This document shows positions 62,347-64,000 of a stretch of DNA of 64,000 nucleotides, piece by piece. The stretch is from Pseudothauera hydrothermalis (GTDB lineage: Bacteria > Pseudomonadota > Gammaproteobacteria > Burkholderiales > Rhodocyclaceae), in NCBI RefSeq assembly GCF_003345255.1, contig NZ_CP029331.1:2914001-2978000 (forward strand). Reading direction: 5' to 3'. Below the pieces are notes generated by a model. It ran no database searches. It was not told where the DNA came from and worked only from the letters and a program-made list of their open reading frames with translations. A program made the position numbers and the translations under genes. Every line of letters starts with the position of its first letter. Positions within the stretch are counted from its first letter, which is position 1.

Positions 62347-63117
62347 ATGACTGACAATACACACAAGCACACCCTGGGCGAAAAAATCATGATCGAGCTT
62401 CAGGGGGTCAATAAATGGTATGGGGAGTTCCATGTCCTGAAGGACATCAACCTCTCGGTACGCCAAGGCGAGCGCATCGTACTGTGCGGGCCGTCGGGTT
62501 CGGGTAAGTCCACCACCATCCGCTGCATCAACCGGCTGGAAGAACACCAGACAGGCAGAATCGTGGTCGATGGGGTGGAGCTGACCTCCGACCTCAAGCA
62601 CATCGAGGCCATCCGCCGCGAAGTCGGCATGGTGTTCCAGCACTTCAATCTCTTTCCTCATCTGACCGTGCTGCAAAACTGCACATTGGCGCCGATGTGG
62701 GTACGCAACATGCCCAAACGTGAAGCCGAAGAAATCGCCATGGAATACCTTGCCCGGGTGCGCATTCCAGAGCAGGCCCACAAGTACCCCGGTCAGTTGT
62801 CCGGCGGCCAGCAGCAGCGCGTGGCCATTGCCCGCGCGCTGTGCATGAAGCCAAAAATCATGCTGTTCGACGAGCCGACTTCGGCGCTCGACCCCGAGAT
62901 GGTCAAGGAGGTGCTCGATACCATGATCCAGCTTGCCGACAGCGGCATGACCATGCTGTGCGTCACCCACGAGATGGGCTTTGCCCGGACCGTGGCCGAC
63001 CGGGTGATCTTCATGGACCGTGGCGAGATCATCGAACAGGCCCCGCCGGAGACGTTCTTCGCCAATCCGCAAAACGAGCGCACCAAAACCTTCCTGGGGC
63101 AGATTCTCAACCACTGA
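62347..63117 (+). CDS. aapP: General L-amino-acid ABC transporter ATPase (AapP)
   Basis: The product has 256 residues from the ATG at 62347; an internal ATG at 62389 would also be plausible. Walker A is [19 protein letters not shown], the signature [20 protein letters not shown] and Walker [18 protein letters not shown], with H-loop [14 protein letters not shown]. It ends the aap operon. This ATPase belongs to the polar-amino-acid class. Confidence 0.95.
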   Translation: MTDNTHKHTLGEKIMIELQGVNKWYGEFHVLKDINLSVRQGERIVLCGPSGSGKSTTIRCINRLEEHQTGRIVVDGVELTSDLKHIEAIRREVGMVFQHFNLFPHLTVLQNCTLAPMWVRNMPKREAEEIAMEYLARVRIPEQAHKYPGQLSGGQQQRVAIARALCMKPKIMLFDEPTSALDPEMVKEVLDTMIQLADSGMTMLCVTHEMGFARTVADRVIFMDRGEIIEQAPPETFFANPQNERTKTFLGQILNH

Positions 63118-63241
63118 GCGTTAGCGCCGCGGTGTTTCGGGCATCGCGGGCGCCGCCTTGCCTGAAAGCCGCGCACCGGACTGTCGCCTGCGCCCCCTGC
63201 GGGGCGCTAACATTGGCGCCTTTTCCGCCAGTTCATGCTCC

Positions 63242-63820
63242 ATGCCGGTCCGCCTGCCCGCGCGCCTCACCCTACGCCCGCATCCCACCAGCCCGGCGGG
63301 GCCGGTGCAGGCGCTCACCGTCGACCTCGACCACCACGCCGAAGGCGGCCTGCGTTTGTCTTTTGCGCTGGCACACGACGGCAACTTGCTGATCCCGGCG
63401 CCGCAGCCCCCTGAGCCGGCCGACGGTCTGTGGGCACACACCTGCTGTGAGGCTTTCGTCACGGTGGCGGGCGAAGCGGGCTACCGGGAATACAACTTCT
63501 CGCCATCGGGCCAGTGGGCCAGCTACGCGTTCAGCGCCTACCGCCAGCGCGCCGCCCTGCCCGACGCCCTGCCCGCGCCCGTCATCGACACCGTCGCCAC
63601 CCCCGGCCTGCTGAGTCTGCACGCCACCCTGCCGGCGCGGCTGTTGCCGGCGGCCCCGCCCGGCCGCCTGCTCATGCTCGGTCTCAGCGCGGTCTGCGAA
63701 GCGCGCGACGGCACGTTGCAGTACTGGGCGCTGTGCCACCCCGCTGAACGCCCCGATTTCCACCACCGGCGTAGCTTCGCGCTGGCCCTTGCACCGCTTT
63801 CCGGAAGCGCTCGACCATGA
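63242..63820 (+). CDS. DOMON-like domain protein
   Basis: The product has 192 residues, predicted beta-rich. Landmarks are LWAHTCCEAFVTVAGEAGYR, then YNFSPSGQWASYAFSAYRQ and a C-terminal QYWALCHPAERPDFHHRRSF. This layout matches the DOMON-like proteins found beside DUF1343 genes. No signal peptide is evident. The function is unknown; a sugar- or haem-binding role is only suggested by the domain. It overlaps the next gene by 4 bases. Confidence 0.8.
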   Translation: MPVRLPARLTLRPHPTSPAGPVQALTVDLDHHAEGGLRLSFALAHDGNLLIPAPQPPEPADGLWAHTCCEAFVTVAGEAGYREYNFSPSGQWASYAFSAYRQRAALPDALPAPVIDTVATPGLLSLHATLPARLLPAAPPGRLLMLGLSAVCEARDGTLQYWALCHPAERPDFHHRRSFALALAPLSGSARP

Positions 63821-64000
63821 CTCGCACCCTTTTTGGCCTGGATCGTTTGATCGCCGACTCCGCCTTGCGCCGCCCGCTAGCCGGCCGCCGTGTTGCCCTG
63901 CTCGCCCATCCGGCCTCGGTCACCGCGGACCTGACCCATGCGCTCGACGCCCTCGCCGCCCTGCCCGACCTGCACCTCACCGCCGCCTTCGGCCCCCAGC
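63817..64000 (+). CDS. Start of a DUF1343/NamZ-like exo-N-acetylmuramidase (cut by window end)
   Basis: Only 61 residues are in the window. They read GLDRLIADSALRRPLAGRRV, then ALLAHPASVTADLTHALDAL and end in TAAFGPQ, which is the N-terminal pattern of DUF1343 proteins (NamZ removes MurNAc from peptidoglycan fragments). No export signal is visible. The ATG at 63817 overlaps the stop of the DOMON-like gene, so the two are translationally coupled. Confidence 0.8.
   Translation, partial: MTRTLFGLDRLIADSALRRPLAGRRVALLAHPASVTADLTHALDALAALPDLHLTAAFGPQ

Noticed and set aside
1-64000. tRNA genes, CRISPR arrays, insertion sequences or prophage
   Set aside because: Reading both strands I found no cloverleaf-like sequences with a T-loop motif, no regularly spaced repeats and no transposase or phage proteins; a tRNA scan would be needed to exclude tRNAs fully.

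Overview
The window is high-GC chromosomal DNA with dense, operon-rich coding on both strands. The gene content suggests a betaproteobacterium, most likely of the Rhodocyclales (Thauera/Azoarcus-like): a DUF1840 protein, the fused DUF3683/FAD/Fe-S dehydrogenase, AapJQMP and Liv transporters, an aromatic ring-cleavage cluster and an aerobic cobalamin pathway. This placement is inference from gene families; there is no rRNA in the window. I saw no tRNA, CRISPR array, transposase or phage gene.

Layout: (1) 1-8151: the end of a TetR-like regulator, then a TonB receptor, a periplasmic substrate-binding-like protein and two membrane c-di-GMP enzymes, apparently one operon. (2) 8121-10470, minus strand: an acuR-acuI-AhpD-like operon with two matching palindromic operators. 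(3) 10537-11850: a small accessory patch with a one-ended repeat copy, a HepT/MntA toxin-antitoxin pair and a decayed gene. (4) 11928-27635: a cobalamin riboswitch and an approximately 15 kb tightly overlapped cobalamin operon (cobO, cobW, cobN, ChlI/ChlD-like chelatase partners, cbiM-like, cobG, H, I, J, L, E, M, F), with cobK inserted on the opposite strand. (5) 27667-33877: an IclR regulator divergent from an aromatic-degradation operon (metallo-hydrolase, flavin monooxygenase, DUF2783, VOC protein, fumarylacetoacetate-hydrolase family, maleylacetoacetate isomerase).

(6) 33903-39294: purine and pyrimidine salvage and biosynthesis (hpt, upp, uraA, pyrE) with a stand-alone EAL phosphodiesterase and xth. 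(7) 39272-49546: a coiled-coil periplasmic protein, a molybdopterin oxidoreductase and a sirtuin on the plus strand; then a very large FAD/Fe-S dehydrogenase, ridA, a dihaem cytochrome c, murB and a PACE efflux protein on the minus strand. (8) 49847-53466: an MFS transporter and a fused phosphatase/glucosylglycerol-phosphate synthase for compatible-solute production. (9) 53641-58566: a Liv-type ABC transporter whose binding-protein gene sits behind a 150 bp element with perfect 35 bp inverted ends. (10) 58625-63117: an AapJQMP amino-acid transporter behind a good sigma-54 promoter and an NtrC-like site. (11) 63242-64000: a DOMON-like protein and the start of a NamZ/DUF1343 gene.

The most interesting leads are the TonB receptor/c-di-GMP operon with a catalytically degenerate EAL domain, the aromatic cluster that has a single-domain VOC protein where a ring-cleavage dioxygenase is expected, the repeat element with conserved tips and variable but self-matching arms, and the regulatory sites (AcuR operators, IclR palindrome, Ntr promoter) readable directly from the sequence.
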